A DNA stretch of 25,510 bases from Myxococcales bacterium. GTDB lineage: Bacteria; Myxococcota; UBA796; SXON01. Each line of letters begins with the position of its first letter. The first letter of the stretch is position 1. The DNA is taken from NCBI GenBank assembly GCA_009692585.1, contig SHYX01000057.1:1-25510 (forward strand), in the 5' to 3' direction. The notes below the pieces were generated by a model. That model did no database searches and was not told the origin of the DNA. It saw only the letters and a list, made by a program, of their open reading frames with translations. Made by a program: the position numbers and the translations under genes. Of this stretch, positions 1 through 8,100 are shown in pieces.

Positions 1-410
<410 letters not shown>

Positions 411-430
411 TCAGCACTCGGTGCTCGGCT

Positions 431-436
431 AATATA
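431..436 (-). promoter_or_regulatory. Possible -10 element for the haem lipoprotein gene
   Basis: Read on the minus strand, TATATT sits in an AT-rich island within GC-rich DNA, 62 bases upstream of the ATG at 368. A small inverted repeat (AGCAC, three bases, GTGCT at 413-425) falls near the expected start of transcription. A 12-base perfect palindrome (CCCGGCGCCGGG, 391-402) lies in the leader. No convincing -35 was found. Confidence 0.35.
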
Positions 437-457
437 AAGCCCTGGGGGGCGGCCGCC

Positions 458-616
458 GAACGCCAACGACTCAAGCTCGCGACGAGTCTGAGTGCCGAGG
501 GCACGATCTACGTCCTGGACGAGCCCACCACCGGGTTGCACCTGACCGATCTGGAGCGGCTGCTCGGGCTGTTGGACCGGCTGGTCGAGTCGGGGAGGTC
601 GGTCATCGTCATCGAG
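458..616 (+). pseudogene. Relic of a UvrA-type ABC ATPase (C-terminal domain fragment)
   Basis: About 53 codons match the stretch of UvrA or UvrA-like drug-resistance ATPases that runs from just after the ABC signature through Walker B. The visible landmarks are [12 protein letters not shown] (normally preceded by LSGGEA), then [12 protein letters not shown], then a helix ending in VIVIE. In UvrA the next residues would be EH-N/H-LD with the H-loop histidine, but here the match stops abruptly. Upstream the signature Ser-Gly-Gly is replaced by unrelated sequence, and nothing UvrA-like precedes it. It has no plausible start and cannot make a working ATPase. It ends ten bases from the convergent msrB stop, so it looks like the leftover of a deletion that brought msrB next to this point. 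Confidence 0.75.
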
Positions 617-626
617 GCCACGTTCG

Positions 627-1094
627 TCAGCGGCGCTGCCGGTGCCGCGCGAACGTAGCCGCCACCGTCTCCCCGGCCGCTACGAACACGATCGCGGCGC
701 CGTTGACGCAATGCCGCAGCCCGGTCGGGGTGCGCGGCGCGTCGTCGAAGATGTGGCCCAGGTGGCCGTCGCAGCGCGAGCAGCGCATCTCGGCGCGGGT
801 CATGCCGTGCGTCCGGTCGACGACCTCCCGCAACGCGCCGCGCTCGACCTCCTGGAAGAAGGAGGGCCACCCGCAGCCGGAGTGGAACTTGTGCGCCGCG
901 CCGTACAGCGCCTGGCCGCAACCGGCGCAGTGGAACCCGCCGGGTCCCGGATCGTCCAGGTATCGACCCGTCCCTCCCCGCTCGGTCGCGGATTCGCGCA
1001 GGACGGCGTACTCCAGCGGGGCCAGGAGCTGGCGCCATTGGTCCGACGTCAGGGCGCGCGGGTCGACGGAGGGGTCTTGGGCGGGATCGATCAA
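627..1094 (-). CDS. msrB: Peptide-methionine (R)-S-oxide reductase
   Basis: The 155-residue product has the complete MsrB fold and reduces methionine-R-sulfoxide in proteins. The zinc-binding cysteines are C56-A-G-C59 and C105-S-R-C108. The catalytic cysteine is C129 in the G-L-R-H-C-V-N motif, where Arg-Tyr-Cys-Val/Ile-Asn is more usual. The substrate-pocket blocks [11 protein letters not shown] (69-79) and HLGHIFDD (111-118) are intact. No signal peptide is seen, so it acts in the cytoplasm. The start is a TTG at 1094 whose TGA-overlap (TTGA) joins it to the preceding mlaF stop, with GAGGA about six bases upstream. An in-frame stop at 1104-1106 excludes longer starts. It is the last gene of the six-gene minus operon and is functionally unrelated to its lipid-transport neighbours, apart from a general envelope-stress link. 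Confidence 0.95.
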   Translation of the reverse strand: MIDPAQDPSVDPRALTSDQWRQLLAPLEYAVLRESATERGGTGRYLDDPGPGGFHCAGCGQALYGAAHKFHSGCGWPSFFQEVERGALREVVDRTHGMTRAEMRCSRCDGHLGHIFDDAPRTPTGLRHCVNGAAIVFVAAGETVAATFARHRQRR

Positions 1095-1888
1095 CTCACA
1101 TCCTCATCCAGCGTGCCGCGCCCCCCGCGGATGAACTCACGCACGTACGGGATGTCGCAGGTCTGGGTCTCCTCGGCGGTGCCCGTGAACGCGATCCGCT
1201 TGTCGTAGAGCATCGCGATGCGGTCGCTGACCGTGAAACAGCTGTCCATGTCGTGGGTCACCACGATGCTGGTGACGCCGAGCCTCGCCTGCAACGAACG
1301 GATCAGCCCGTTGATGCGGCGTACGTTGATCGGATCGAGGCCGGTGGTGGGCTCGTCGTAGAGGATCACCTCCGGCTGGATCGCGATCGCCCGTGCCAGG
1401 CCCACCCGCTTGCGCATGCCGCCGGAGAGCTGCGCCGGCTTGAGCTTTTGCGACCCGGGCATGCCCACCATCTCCAGGACCTCGGTCACCCGGTCGTTCA
1501 TCTGCGCGTCGTTGCCCCACTTGTGCTCGCGCAGCGGGTACTTGATGTTCTGCTCGACCGTGAGCGAGTCGAAGAGCGCAGCCGACTGGAACAGCATCGC
1601 GACTCGGGTGCGAATCCCGAGCAGCCCGCGCTCGTCGAGGCCCGTGACCTCCTGCCCGAAGGCGGTGATCGAGCCAGCGTCATGGCGCAAGAGCCCGATG
1701 AGCATCTTGATGAGCACGCTCTTGCCGGTGCCGGAGCCGCCGAGGATGGTGAGCGTCTCACCGGGGTAGACCGACAGGGTCGCGTCCTCGAAGATGACCT
1801 TCGGACCGAAGGCCTTCTTCACGCCACGGAACTCGATCAGCGGCTCTGGGACCCCGGAGCCGGTCGGGGACTCGCTGACGTCATCCAT
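1091..1888 (-). CDS. mlaF: Mla-type lipid transport ATPase (MlaF-like)
   Basis: This is a 265-residue ABC ATPase of the MlaF/Ttg2A family. It would energise phospholipid movement between inner and outer membrane through MlaE and an MCE protein. Walker A is GGSGTGKS (50-57), the Q-loop is F-Q101-S, the signature is LSGGMRKRV (154-162), Walker B is VILYDEP (174-180) followed by TTGLDP, and the H-loop is T-H212. The LSGGM-R-K-R-V signature and the QSAALFDSLTV segment after the Q-loop are typical of MlaF rather than of generic importers. The ATG at 1888 overlaps the mlaE stop by eight bases, giving translational coupling. The MCE partner is not in this operon; the only one in the window is at 8780-9886 on the other strand. 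The length is normal for the family. Confidence 0.93.
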   Translation of the reverse strand: MDDVSESPTGSGVPEPLIEFRGVKKAFGPKVIFEDATLSVYPGETLTILGGSGTGKSVLIKMLIGLLRHDAGSITAFGQEVTGLDERGLLGIRTRVAMLFQSAALFDSLTVEQNIKYPLREHKWGNDAQMNDRVTEVLEMVGMPGSQKLKPAQLSGGMRKRVGLARAIAIQPEVILYDEPTTGLDPINVRRINGLIRSLQARLGVTSIVVTHDMDSCFTVSDRIAMLYDKRIAFTGTAEETQTCDIPYVREFIRGGRGTLDEDVS

Positions 1889-2639
1889 AGACGGCCACGA
1901 AGATGGTACTGAGCAGGTAGTTGCTGACCAGCACGGTGATCGAGATGTTGACCACCGCCAGGGTGGTGGACTGGCCGACGCCCTCGGTCCCGCCCGTGGT
2001 GTTGAGGCCCACGAAACAACCGACGACGCCGATGAAGTAGCCGAAGAAGAGGCTCTTTCCGAGCCCGTGCAGCAGGTCCACCGCGCCGAGGGTGTCGGTC
2101 ACCTGGGTGAAGAAGAACTGCGCGGTGACGCCCACCTCGCGCATGGTGATGAGCAGGCCGCCGGCAAGGCCGACGATGTCGGCCAGCATCGTCAACAGTG
2201 GTAAGGCGATGACGCAGGCGATCACCCTGGGGGCGACGAGTTTCTTGACCGGGTCGGCGCCGAGCGCCCGGATGGCGTCGACCTGTTCGTTCACCACCAT
2301 CGAGCCGAGCTCGGCCGCGAAGCCGCTGCCGACACGACCACCGACCAACAGCGCCGTCAGCGTGGGGCCCAGTTCGCGGACGATGCCGAGAGCGACGAGC
2401 TTTCCGGTGTAGGTGTCGCCCCCGTACTTTTCCAACCCCGTGGCGAATTGCAGCGCCAGCACCATGCCGGTGAACACCGCGGTCAGCGCGGTGATCGACC
2501 AGCTGCGGATGCCCGCGTGGTCGAGTTGGTAGAGTAGGGGCGTCCACTCGATCGGCGCCCGAAAGAAGGCCGTGACCAGCCTGCTGGACAGGATGGCGAC
2601 CCCACCGGCGTCCGAGAAGAGCCGCCGCAGTCCGGTCAT
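1881..2639 (-). CDS. mlaE: Mla-type lipid transport permease (MlaE-like)
   Basis: The 252-residue integral membrane protein is of the MlaE/YrbE family, the permease that pairs with MlaF. The diagnostic cytoplasmic stretch is present: RELGPTLTALLVGGRVGSG at about residues 89-107, followed by AAELGSM, then EQVDAIRALGADPVKKLVAPR. Five to six hydrophobic helices surround it, ending in SNYLLSTIFVAVYG. The frame is open upstream to 2738. I place the start at the ATG at 2639 because it overlaps the preceding lipoprotein stop as ATGA, the junction seen throughout this operon, and because the residues before it (Arg-rich, unlike MlaE) are antisense to nothing conserved. The product sits in the inner membrane and is expected to contact the MlaD-like protein at 8780. 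Confidence 0.93.
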   Translation of the reverse strand: MTGLRRLFSDAGGVAILSSRLVTAFFRAPIEWTPLLYQLDHAGIRSWSITALTAVFTGMVLALQFATGLEKYGGDTYTGKLVALGIVRELGPTLTALLVGGRVGSGFAAELGSMVVNEQVDAIRALGADPVKKLVAPRVIACVIALPLLTMLADIVGLAGGLLITMREVGVTAQFFFTQVTDTLGAVDLLHGLGKSLFFGYFIGVVGCFVGLNTTGGTEGVGQSTTLAVVNISITVLVSNYLLSTIFVAVYG

Positions 2640-3121
2640 CCCCGTACCGGATCGAAGCCATCGACAACGGCTTCGTAGGCGGGCCACAGCTCGTCGAGCG
2701 CCCCGATCGGGGCGATGAGCACGAAGTCGTAGGTGCACCAGTCGTAGTTCACCACGCCGATCCCGAGCCGCACGGGGACGCCGTCCATCCGGCCGGTGTG
2801 GGTGCGCACGACCCCCTCCCGAGGGCCGATGGCCCGGACGATCTCCAGGTCACGGGTGGCGCCCTGGAAGCCGGCGATGAGCTCGGTGGCGAGGTCCTCG
2901 GTGCGCGCTTCCCGAAAGCGGTCCCCGCAGTTGGAGTCGGTGTAGATCGACGCACCAGCGGTTCGGTTGATCCAGGCGTGATCGGCCCCGCCCGGTTTCA
3001 CGGTCATCCACCCCGCGCCGGGATTGCCGACCCGGTACTTCCCTTCGAGCGCGCGAGCCCGCTGCCACGAGGCCGGCATGCAGCCGGCGGTCAGCACCAA
3101 GGCCAGCAGAGCCCGGCTCAC
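2636..3121 (-). CDS. Small lipoprotein of the Mla operon, unknown function
   Basis: The 161-residue product starts at a GTG that overlaps the upstream ATPase stop (GTGA). The signal peptide is only 13 residues, ending L-T-A-G, with Cys14 lipidated. The mature part contains a GWMTVKPGGADHAW motif, ASIYTDSNCGDRF, and YDWCTYDFVLIAP near the C-terminus. Two mature cysteines (in SNCGD and DWCTY) could form a disulfide. This pattern resembles small uncharacterised lipoproteins that I associate with mlaE in deltaproteobacteria, but I cannot name a family. Its place between an ABC-2 ATPase and mlaE, joined by four-base overlaps to both, suggests a role in envelope lipid traffic. That is inference. 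An MlaC- or PqiC-like carrier role would be the obvious alternative, but no matching motif is visible. Confidence 0.8.
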   Translation of the reverse strand: MSRALLALVLTAGCMPASWQRARALEGKYRVGNPGAGWMTVKPGGADHAWINRTAGASIYTDSNCGDRFREARTEDLATELIAGFQGATRDLEIVRAIGPREGVVRTHTGRMDGVPVRLGIGVVNYDWCTYDFVLIAPIGALDELWPAYEAVVDGFDPVRG

Positions 3122-3834
3122 AGAGGGCTACCGGTGATGGTCATGAACACGTCTTCCAGGGACCTGCTCCCGCATACCTCGGCCGGGGTGCCGAGGGCGG
3201 CGATGCGACCCCCGTGGATGATGGCGATCCGGTCGCAGATCTCAGCCGCCACCGTGAGCGTGTGCGTCGAGAGGAACACGGTGCGCCCCGCCTCGACGAA
3301 CTCCCGGAAGGTCCGCTTGATCTGCTTGGCGCCGCTGGGATCGAGCCCCACCATCGGCTCGTCCACAATCAACAACCGCGGCTCGTGGAGCAGCGCGCCC
3401 GCCAGCACCAGGCGCTGCTTCATGCCGTGGCTGAAACTCTCGACCAGCGCGTCGGCCTGGGCGAGGAGGCCGTGCAGCTCGAGCACGGTCACCAGACGCT
3501 CGGAGAGCACATCGCGCGACATGCCGTAGATCTCACCGATGAAGTTTAGATATTCCCGCGCGGTCAGCTTGTCGTACAGGTAGGGACGGTCCGGGATGAA
3601 CCCCAGCACCCGCCGGGCCTCGACCGGATCGTCGTGCAGGTCCTTGCCGTCGATCACGATCGTGCCGGCGCTCGGGGGGAGGACGCCGGCCAGCATGCGC
3701 AGCGTTGTCGTCTTCCCCGCACCGTTGAGGCCCAGAAAGCCGAAGACCTCGCCCCGGTGCACGTCCAGGTCCATCGGGTGGACGGCGCGGAAGGCGGCGT
3801 AGCTCTTTTCGATACCTCGGGCCCGAATCATCAC
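3118..3834 (-). CDS. ABC-2 type transporter ATPase
   Basis: This is a 238-residue ATPase of the CcmA/NatA-like export group. Walker A is GLNGAGKT (35-42), Walker B is LLIVDEP (154-160) followed by MVGLDP, and the H-loop is STH191. The signature reads F-S-H-G-M-K-Q-R (134-141), with His where most family members have Gly. The Q-loop position is F-I-P-D, as is usual for this exporter branch. The C-terminal SLEDVFMTITG segment is typical of ABC-2 ATPases. No permease lies next to it. The large ABC-2 permease at 9886-11556 on the plus strand is the only candidate partner here. The start is either the GTG at 3834 (GTGA overlap with the transglutaminase-like gene) or the ATG at 3831. Substrate unknown. 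Confidence 0.93.
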   Translation of the reverse strand: MMIRARGIEKSYAAFRAVHPMDLDVHRGEVFGFLGLNGAGKTTTLRMLAGVLPPSAGTIVIDGKDLHDDPVEARRVLGFIPDRPYLYDKLTAREYLNFIGEIYGMSRDVLSERLVTVLELHGLLAQADALVESFSHGMKQRLVLAGALLHEPRLLIVDEPMVGLDPSGAKQIKRTFREFVEAGRTVFLSTHTLTVAAEICDRIAIIHGGRIAALGTPAEVCGSRSLEDVFMTITGSPL

Positions 3835-5300
3835 GGCAGGGCCTTATCCGGGGCGCCCGAAGGCTCCACGGAGATCTTCAGGCGACCGAGCAGGCCCAGG
3901 ATGCGCACCTGCTTGTCGAGGTCGCCGGTCACGACCTTGAGGTGGGTGGCCTTCGCCGGGAACTCGCCGAAGGTGGGATCCACCGCGACCCAGGACTCTC
4001 CAGGGCCGAGGCGGACTTCGGGCCAGGCGTGGTAGTAGAACGCCGGGCCCATCGCGTCGCTGTAGACCAGGCCGGCGGCAATGCGGCTGGGAATTCCCGC
4101 GGCCCGCGCCAACGACACGTAGAGCGCGGTGTGCTCGTTGCAGTCGCCCTGGCCGCTGCGCAGGACTTCGAGCCCGTTGGGGATGCCGATGGTAGGGGCC
4201 TTGGTGAGGTGTCCAAATACGAACTCGTTGAGACGACGCGCCGCGGTGGCGCGATCCGGGGCATCGCCGACCACCGAAGCGGCGCGGGCGACGATTTCCT
4301 GGTGGTCCACCGGGAGGGACAGAGTGGCGTCCAGGTCACCGCTCCCTCGCACCGGGAGGACCGGCCACGACGCGGGATCGGGGGTGGTGAGCGTCACGAC
4401 GTCGCCGCTGACCCGTTGGATCTCCCCTTCGCTCGGCAGTGGCTGCTCCGACGCGCCGGTGACCCGCAGCACGAGCGGCCCGTACGGACGGGCAGGGTCG
4501 ATGAACCCGGTGAGCGGCACCTTGGTGAGCGCGACGAGATCGGGGGGCTCACCCTCGTCCACCGCCAGGGCCGCGGCCCGGGTCATCCGAACCTGCTTCA
4601 GTCCAAGCGTGGTGTCCTCCTCGCGCAGGACATCCCCGGCCTCGTCGACCAGCCGGCGGGTCGTCACGCCGGCGGCCGTCATACGCAGCCAGTGCGCGAT
4701 CGTGCCGTTGGGCTGCAGTTCGGGCGCCTCGACGGTGACGGTCATGGGGCTCTGACTCATCGTGACCAGGCTGAAATACGGGGTCTCGAAGGTGTCGCCC
4801 GGTTTGAGGTCGCGACCGCGGACGAGCTGGCCCGCGGTGAGCGAGAGCACCGGCGGCTGCGGCGAGGGGATCTCCAGGGTCTGGATCGAGCCGCCCTGCT
4901 CCACCTCGACGTGGATGGCGCCGGGCACCACCACTCCGTGGGCGCGAAGGCTCATGAGGCTCTCCAGCAGGAAGTCGAACTGCTGGAGCTGACCGGCCGC
5001 GTCGGCCACGGCCGTGCTGGCCATGGTGATCTGCTGCGTTGCGCCCTGGGCACCGAGGGCGAAGCTGGTGCGGTTCTCGGATACCCGACCGCCGCCCGAG
5101 GTGGCGGACTCCTTGGACATCGACCAGCCCACATGGCGATCGCCGATGAAGATCCCGCTCCAGGATTCTTGCGCGGGGCCGGTGGCCAGCGCCTCGACCG
5201 AGATGGCCCGAATCGTCTCGGGCACGGAGAACTGTGTCCAGGCCGCGAGGATGCCGAAGCCCAGCACGGCGGCGACCTCGAGTACAAACAGTCGCCGCAC
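3831..5300 (-). CDS. Membrane-anchored transglutaminase-like protein
   Basis: The frame is open far upstream, but the part beyond 5300 is antisense to the CotH gene. I take the GTG at 5300, which gives 489 residues beginning MRRLFVLEVAAVLGFGILAA, a basic start and one membrane anchor. The C-terminal transglutaminase-like core has the full Cys-His-Asp triad: Cys387 in GQGDCNEH, His424 in YYHAWPEV and Asp441 in AVDPTFGEF. The roughly 350 residues between anchor and core are beta-rich and match no family I recognise. Such proteins usually act outside the membrane as cysteine proteases or amidases rather than as cross-linking enzymes. It is the first gene of the six-gene operon and overlaps the ABC-2 ATPase by four bases. 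Linkage to lipid export is contextual only. Confidence 0.85.
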   Translation of the reverse strand: MRRLFVLEVAAVLGFGILAAWTQFSVPETIRAISVEALATGPAQESWSGIFIGDRHVGWSMSKESATSGGGRVSENRTSFALGAQGATQQITMASTAVADAAGQLQQFDFLLESLMSLRAHGVVVPGAIHVEVEQGGSIQTLEIPSPQPPVLSLTAGQLVRGRDLKPGDTFETPYFSLVTMSQSPMTVTVEAPELQPNGTIAHWLRMTAAGVTTRRLVDEAGDVLREEDTTLGLKQVRMTRAAALAVDEGEPPDLVALTKVPLTGFIDPARPYGPLVLRVTGASEQPLPSEGEIQRVSGDVVTLTTPDPASWPVLPVRGSGDLDATLSLPVDHQEIVARAASVVGDAPDRATAARRLNEFVFGHLTKAPTIGIPNGLEVLRSGQGDCNEHTALYVSLARAAGIPSRIAAGLVYSDAMGPAFYYHAWPEVRLGPGESWVAVDPTFGEFPAKATHLKVVTGDLDKQVRILGLLGRLKISVEPSGAPDKALP

Positions 5301-5323
5301 GGCGCGTCTGTATCCGTCCGCGC

Positions 5324-5329
5324 TATGAT
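5324..5329 (+). promoter_or_regulatory. Possible -10 element for the CotH gene
   Basis: TATGAT matches five of six consensus -10 positions in otherwise GC-rich DNA. It lies 19 bases before the ATG at 5349 and would give a short leader containing GAGG. It overlaps the earlier in-frame ATG at 5325, which argues against that start. Only 48 bases separate the two divergent start codons, so any -35 contact would fall inside the spacer or the transglutaminase-like gene. Confidence 0.35.
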
Positions 5330-5348
5330 TCGCCGCGACGAGGTCGGT

Positions 5349-6647
5349 ATGCTCCTGGCGGCGCTGTTGAGCGGGTGTGACGAATCGGCAGAATCCGCGG
5401 TCGACGATGGTGCGGTCGACAGCGGGGAGCCCGACGCCGACGCCGACGCCGACATCGACACCGCGACCGACATCGGCGACCTTGACAGGGACACCGCCCA
5501 GGAAGCCGCGGAGGAAGCCGCCTACGCCGCGTTCTATGACGTGCGGGTGGTGCAACAGGTGGTGCTGGCCCTCACCAGCGCCGACGCCGACGCCATGGAC
5601 GAAGAGGCCCTCCGCGAGTACACGATTCACCCTTCCAATCCGGTGCTCACCTACTTTCCGGCCTCGATCACCATCAATGGCGAGACCATCGCCGACGTCG
5701 GCGTCCGCCTCAAGGGCAGCTCCACCTTTCAGTTCTGGGAGCAGAAGCCTTCCTTGAAGGTGAAGTTTTCCGAGAATGATCCGGACCAGCGCTTCGCCGG
5801 GCTGAAGCGGGCCACGTTCAACAACATGACCGGCGACCCGGCCATGAGCCGCGAGGTGGTCGGCTACCACTTCTGGCAGGAGGCGGGCATGGCCGTCCCC
5901 GCGGCCAACTTCGCGCAGGTGTGGGTGTCCTTCGACGGCGCCGATCCTCTCTACTACGGGCTCTACACCAATCTGGAAGCGATGGACTCCGAGTGGGTCG
6001 AACGCAACTTCGATGGCGACGGCGGCGACCTCTGGGAGGGCAACGACAGCGCCGACTTCTCCCGAAGCGGCATCGACCACTTTGCCCTGGTGACCGGCCT
6101 CGGCGACAAGGACCTGCTCGACATCGCCCGAGACCAGGTCCAGAACCACGGGGACGACTTCTACGCCGAGGTCAACGATGTCCTGGACATGGACAACTTC
6201 CTGGACTTCTGGACGCTGTCGCTAGCCATCGGCAATCGCGACGGCTACCCCTTCCACCTGAACGACTACTTCGTCTACCTGGACCCGGGCGACGCCCGCT
6301 TCGACTTCATTCCCTGGGGCATGGACGAGAGCTTCGACACCGCGACGCCTACCTACGCAAACTACGTCACCGGCGCGGTCGCAGCGAACTGCCTCTACTA
6401 CGACGCCACCTGCCCCAAACGTTACCTCGACGCGATGGAGCAAAACCTCGACCTGTACGAAGCGTCCGACATCGCCACCTTCGCTGGCGCCATGCAAGAC
6501 CTCACCGTCGACGCGATGACCGACGACACGCGCAAGAACTGGGCCGGCTACGCCCTGACCGCCGCACAGGTGGAAACCTACCGTACGACGCTGAACTATC
6601 GAATTGAGATGTATCCGGGCTGGTTGAGGGTGGCGATGGGGCTGTAG
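5349..6647 (+). CDS. CotH-kinase family lipoprotein
   Basis: CotH-type secreted kinases phosphorylate proteins outside the cytoplasm. Three blocks show the family: VRLKGSSTFQFWEQKPSLKV, then RFAGLKRATFNN..DPAMSREVVGYHFWQEAGM, and late FIPWGMDESFD, which carries the expected metal-binding/catalytic Asp residues. LYYGLYTNLEAMDSEWVERNF matches the G-x-Y-x-x-x-E-x-x-x-x-x-F segment. The N-terminus is a very short lipoprotein signal (MLLAALLSGC) and then an acidic Asp-Ala linker encoded by GACGCC repeats near 5433-5453. I chose ATG 5349 because GAGG lies five bases before it and a -10-like TATGAT overlaps the other candidate, ATG 5325; the longer form would begin MIRRDEVG. The product is 432 residues. 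It is divergent from the transglutaminase-like gene. Eukaryote-like or spore functions should not be assumed; the substrate is unknown. Confidence 0.9.
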   Translation: MLLAALLSGCDESAESAVDDGAVDSGEPDADADADIDTATDIGDLDRDTAQEAAEEAAYAAFYDVRVVQQVVLALTSADADAMDEEALREYTIHPSNPVLTYFPASITINGETIADVGVRLKGSSTFQFWEQKPSLKVKFSENDPDQRFAGLKRATFNNMTGDPAMSREVVGYHFWQEAGMAVPAANFAQVWVSFDGADPLYYGLYTNLEAMDSEWVERNFDGDGGDLWEGNDSADFSRSGIDHFALVTGLGDKDLLDIARDQVQNHGDDFYAEVNDVLDMDNFLDFWTLSLAIGNRDGYPFHLNDYFVYLDPGDARFDFIPWGMDESFDTATPTYANYVTGAVAANCLYYDATCPKRYLDAMEQNLDLYEASDIATFAGAMQDLTVDAMTDDTRKNWAGYALTAAQVETYRTTLNYRIEMYPGWLRVAMGL

Positions 6648-6648
6648 G

Positions 6649-6696
6649 GAGCGGTTGGCACCCTCGCCCCTACTGAATCCCCTTCCCCAACCGCTC
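6649..6696. terminator. Inverted repeat between convergent CotH and lepB genes
   Basis: GAGCGGTTGG at 6649-6658 is the exact reverse complement of CCAACCGCTC at 6687-6696, separated by 28 bases. The right arm lies in the last codons of lepB. There is no T tract and the loop is long, so it may be a factor-dependent or bidirectional stop signal, or chance. Confidence 0.35.
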
Positions 6697-7509
6697 GAAT
6701 CGCGGCGACCCAAGGCCCGGGAGCCCGCCCTTCTTGCACGGATCGAAGCTCAGCCACACGAACTCGGCGCGGCCGCGGATGTAGTTGCGCGGCACAAAAC
6801 CCCAGAAGCGACTGTCGGCGCTGTTGTCGCGGTTGTCGCCCATGAAGAAGTACTGCCCTTCCGGAACGGTGGTGGGGGCCATGTCGTGGGAGCCCATGCC
6901 GAACATCGTGGTCTGCAAGGTCGTGTGTTCGACCGTGCCGAGCGTCTCGGTGTACTCCTTCATCGTCTGGGCCGAACACCCTGGCACATTGACGTACTCG
7001 TACTCGCCGATGGTGGCGCGGTTCTGCGCCTCCCCGTTGACGTAGACGATCTCGTCCTTGACCTCGATGGTGTCGCCGGGCAGGCCGACCAGCCGCTTGA
7101 CGTAGTCGATGGTGCAGGGCTCAAGTGGGCCGGGAAGGCCGGGAATCATGTCGAGCGTCCAGTCTTTGGGGATGCGCTTGAGGCGGCACCACGGGTCTTC
7201 GCTGACCTTGGGGGGGTAGATGAACACGTCGACGTCACCGCGGGCCGGCTCAGAAAGCTCGAGGAGCTCGATGTCGGTGAAGGGCACGCGTAGGCCGTAT
7301 GCAAACTTGCTCACGACGATGAAGTCACCAATCGCCAGGGTCGGGACCATCGAGCCAGAGGGAATCTGGAAGGGCTCGACGATGATCGAGCGGATCACCA
7401 GGACCGCGAGCAGCGGCGGACCCCAGCCCTTGATGATGTTGAGCACCGGATTGCCCGGGTCCTCATCACCGACGGGCTGTCGCAGGTCGATGTCCAGGCC
7501 CTCGCTCAT
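6670..7509 (-). CDS. lepB: Signal peptidase I
   Basis: The 279-residue enzyme cleaves Sec and Tat signal peptides at the outer face of the inner membrane. Catalytic Ser53 is in IPSGSMVPTL (49-58) and the general base is Lys138 in DYVKRLVGLPGD (135-146). The box GDNRDNSADSRFWG (224-237) is intact. One N-terminal membrane segment lies at about 32-45, directly before the catalytic Ser, whereas E. coli LepB has two. The ATG at 7509 has GGAG six bases upstream. The frame continues further, but that part is antisense to the NUDIX gene. A long insert between the Lys motif and the GDNR box holds several Cys residues. The gene stands alone, divergent from the NUDIX gene by 33 bases. Its substrates presumably include the unusually short signal peptides nearby. 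Confidence 0.97.
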   Translation of the reverse strand: MSEGLDIDLRQPVGDEDPGNPVLNIIKGWGPPLLAVLVIRSIIVEPFQIPSGSMVPTLAIGDFIVVSKFAYGLRVPFTDIELLELSEPARGDVDVFIYPPKVSEDPWCRLKRIPKDWTLDMIPGLPGPLEPCTIDYVKRLVGLPGDTIEVKDEIVYVNGEAQNRATIGEYEYVNVPGCSAQTMKEYTETLGTVEHTTLQTTMFGMGSHDMAPTTVPEGQYFFMGDNRDNSADSRFWGFVPRNYIRGRAEFVWLSFDPCKKGGLPGLGSPRFERLGKGIQ

Positions 7510-7542
7510 CGGCGTCTCCGGGCCGGCGGTTAACCGACCGGC

Positions 7543-8100
7543 GTGAGCCTGACGCACCGACTGAAGCTGCCCGTGGACGTCCCGGCGATGGACCGCGAGG
7601 CGCGCCGCGCGGCGGTCGCGGTGATCTTTGGCCCAGACGACGCGCTGCTGTTCATCCACCGCGCCGAGCGCGCCGGCGACTTGTGGAGCGGTCACATGGC
7701 CTTTCCCGGGGGGCGTGAGGACCCTGACGACGTCTCCCTGTTCACGACCGTCCTGCGAGAGACGCAGGAGGAGCTTGGTCTTGATTTGTCCTCCGCGCGC
7801 TGTCTTGGCGCGCTCAGTCCGCTTTTGTCGCCGCGAAACACCCCGACTCGCCAGGTCCACGTGCTGCCGTGGGTGTTCCGGCTCGACCACTGGCCTCCGC
7901 TTCGCCCCAACGAAGAGGTCGCTGGGGTCGTGCGCTTTGACTTCCGCCGTTTCTTGGCCCGCGAGGCGCGAGGCACCTTCCCGTACACCTGGCAGGGCAC
8001 CGTCTACGACCTGCCCTGCGTGAAGCTCGACGGCACCTTGTTGTGGGGGATGACCCTGCGGATGGTGGACGAACTGATCGAGCGGGTGGAGGGAGACTGA
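7543..8100 (+). CDS. NUDIX hydrolase, CoA-diphosphatase-like
   Basis: The 185-residue cytoplasmic hydrolase has a NUDIX box at residues 56-80: GGREDPDD then TTVLRETQEELGL. The spacing and the Asp pair instead of the first conserved Glu match the NudL/YeaB CoA-diphosphatase branch, as does the preceding SGHMAFPGG, which corresponds to the GQISFPGG block of that group. CoA pyrophosphatases cut CoA to phosphopantetheine and 3',5'-ADP, so that is the best guess. A generic NDP-X hydrolase is the alternative. The start is GTG at 7543; an in-frame ATG at 7588 would shorten it by 15 residues and still keep the whole domain. It is followed directly by a small lipoprotein gene whose proposed start overlaps its stop codon. 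Confidence 0.92.
   Translation: MSLTHRLKLPVDVPAMDREARRAAVAVIFGPDDALLFIHRAERAGDLWSGHMAFPGGREDPDDVSLFTTVLRETQEELGLDLSSARCLGALSPLLSPRNTPTRQVHVLPWVFRLDHWPPLRPNEEVAGVVRFDFRRFLAREARGTFPYTWQGTVYDLPCVKLDGTLLWGMTLRMVDELIERVEGD

Noticed and set aside
3942..5324. Long plus-strand frame leading into the CotH gene
   Set aside because: It is antisense to the transglutaminase Cys-His-Asp core and lacks any recognisable domain before the lipoprotein signal.
5301..6149. N-terminal extension of the transglutaminase-like frame on the minus strand
   Set aside because: It is antisense to conserved CotH motifs and rich in Val/Gly from reading Asp-Ala repeats backwards; the membrane anchor after GTG 5300 is a natural start.
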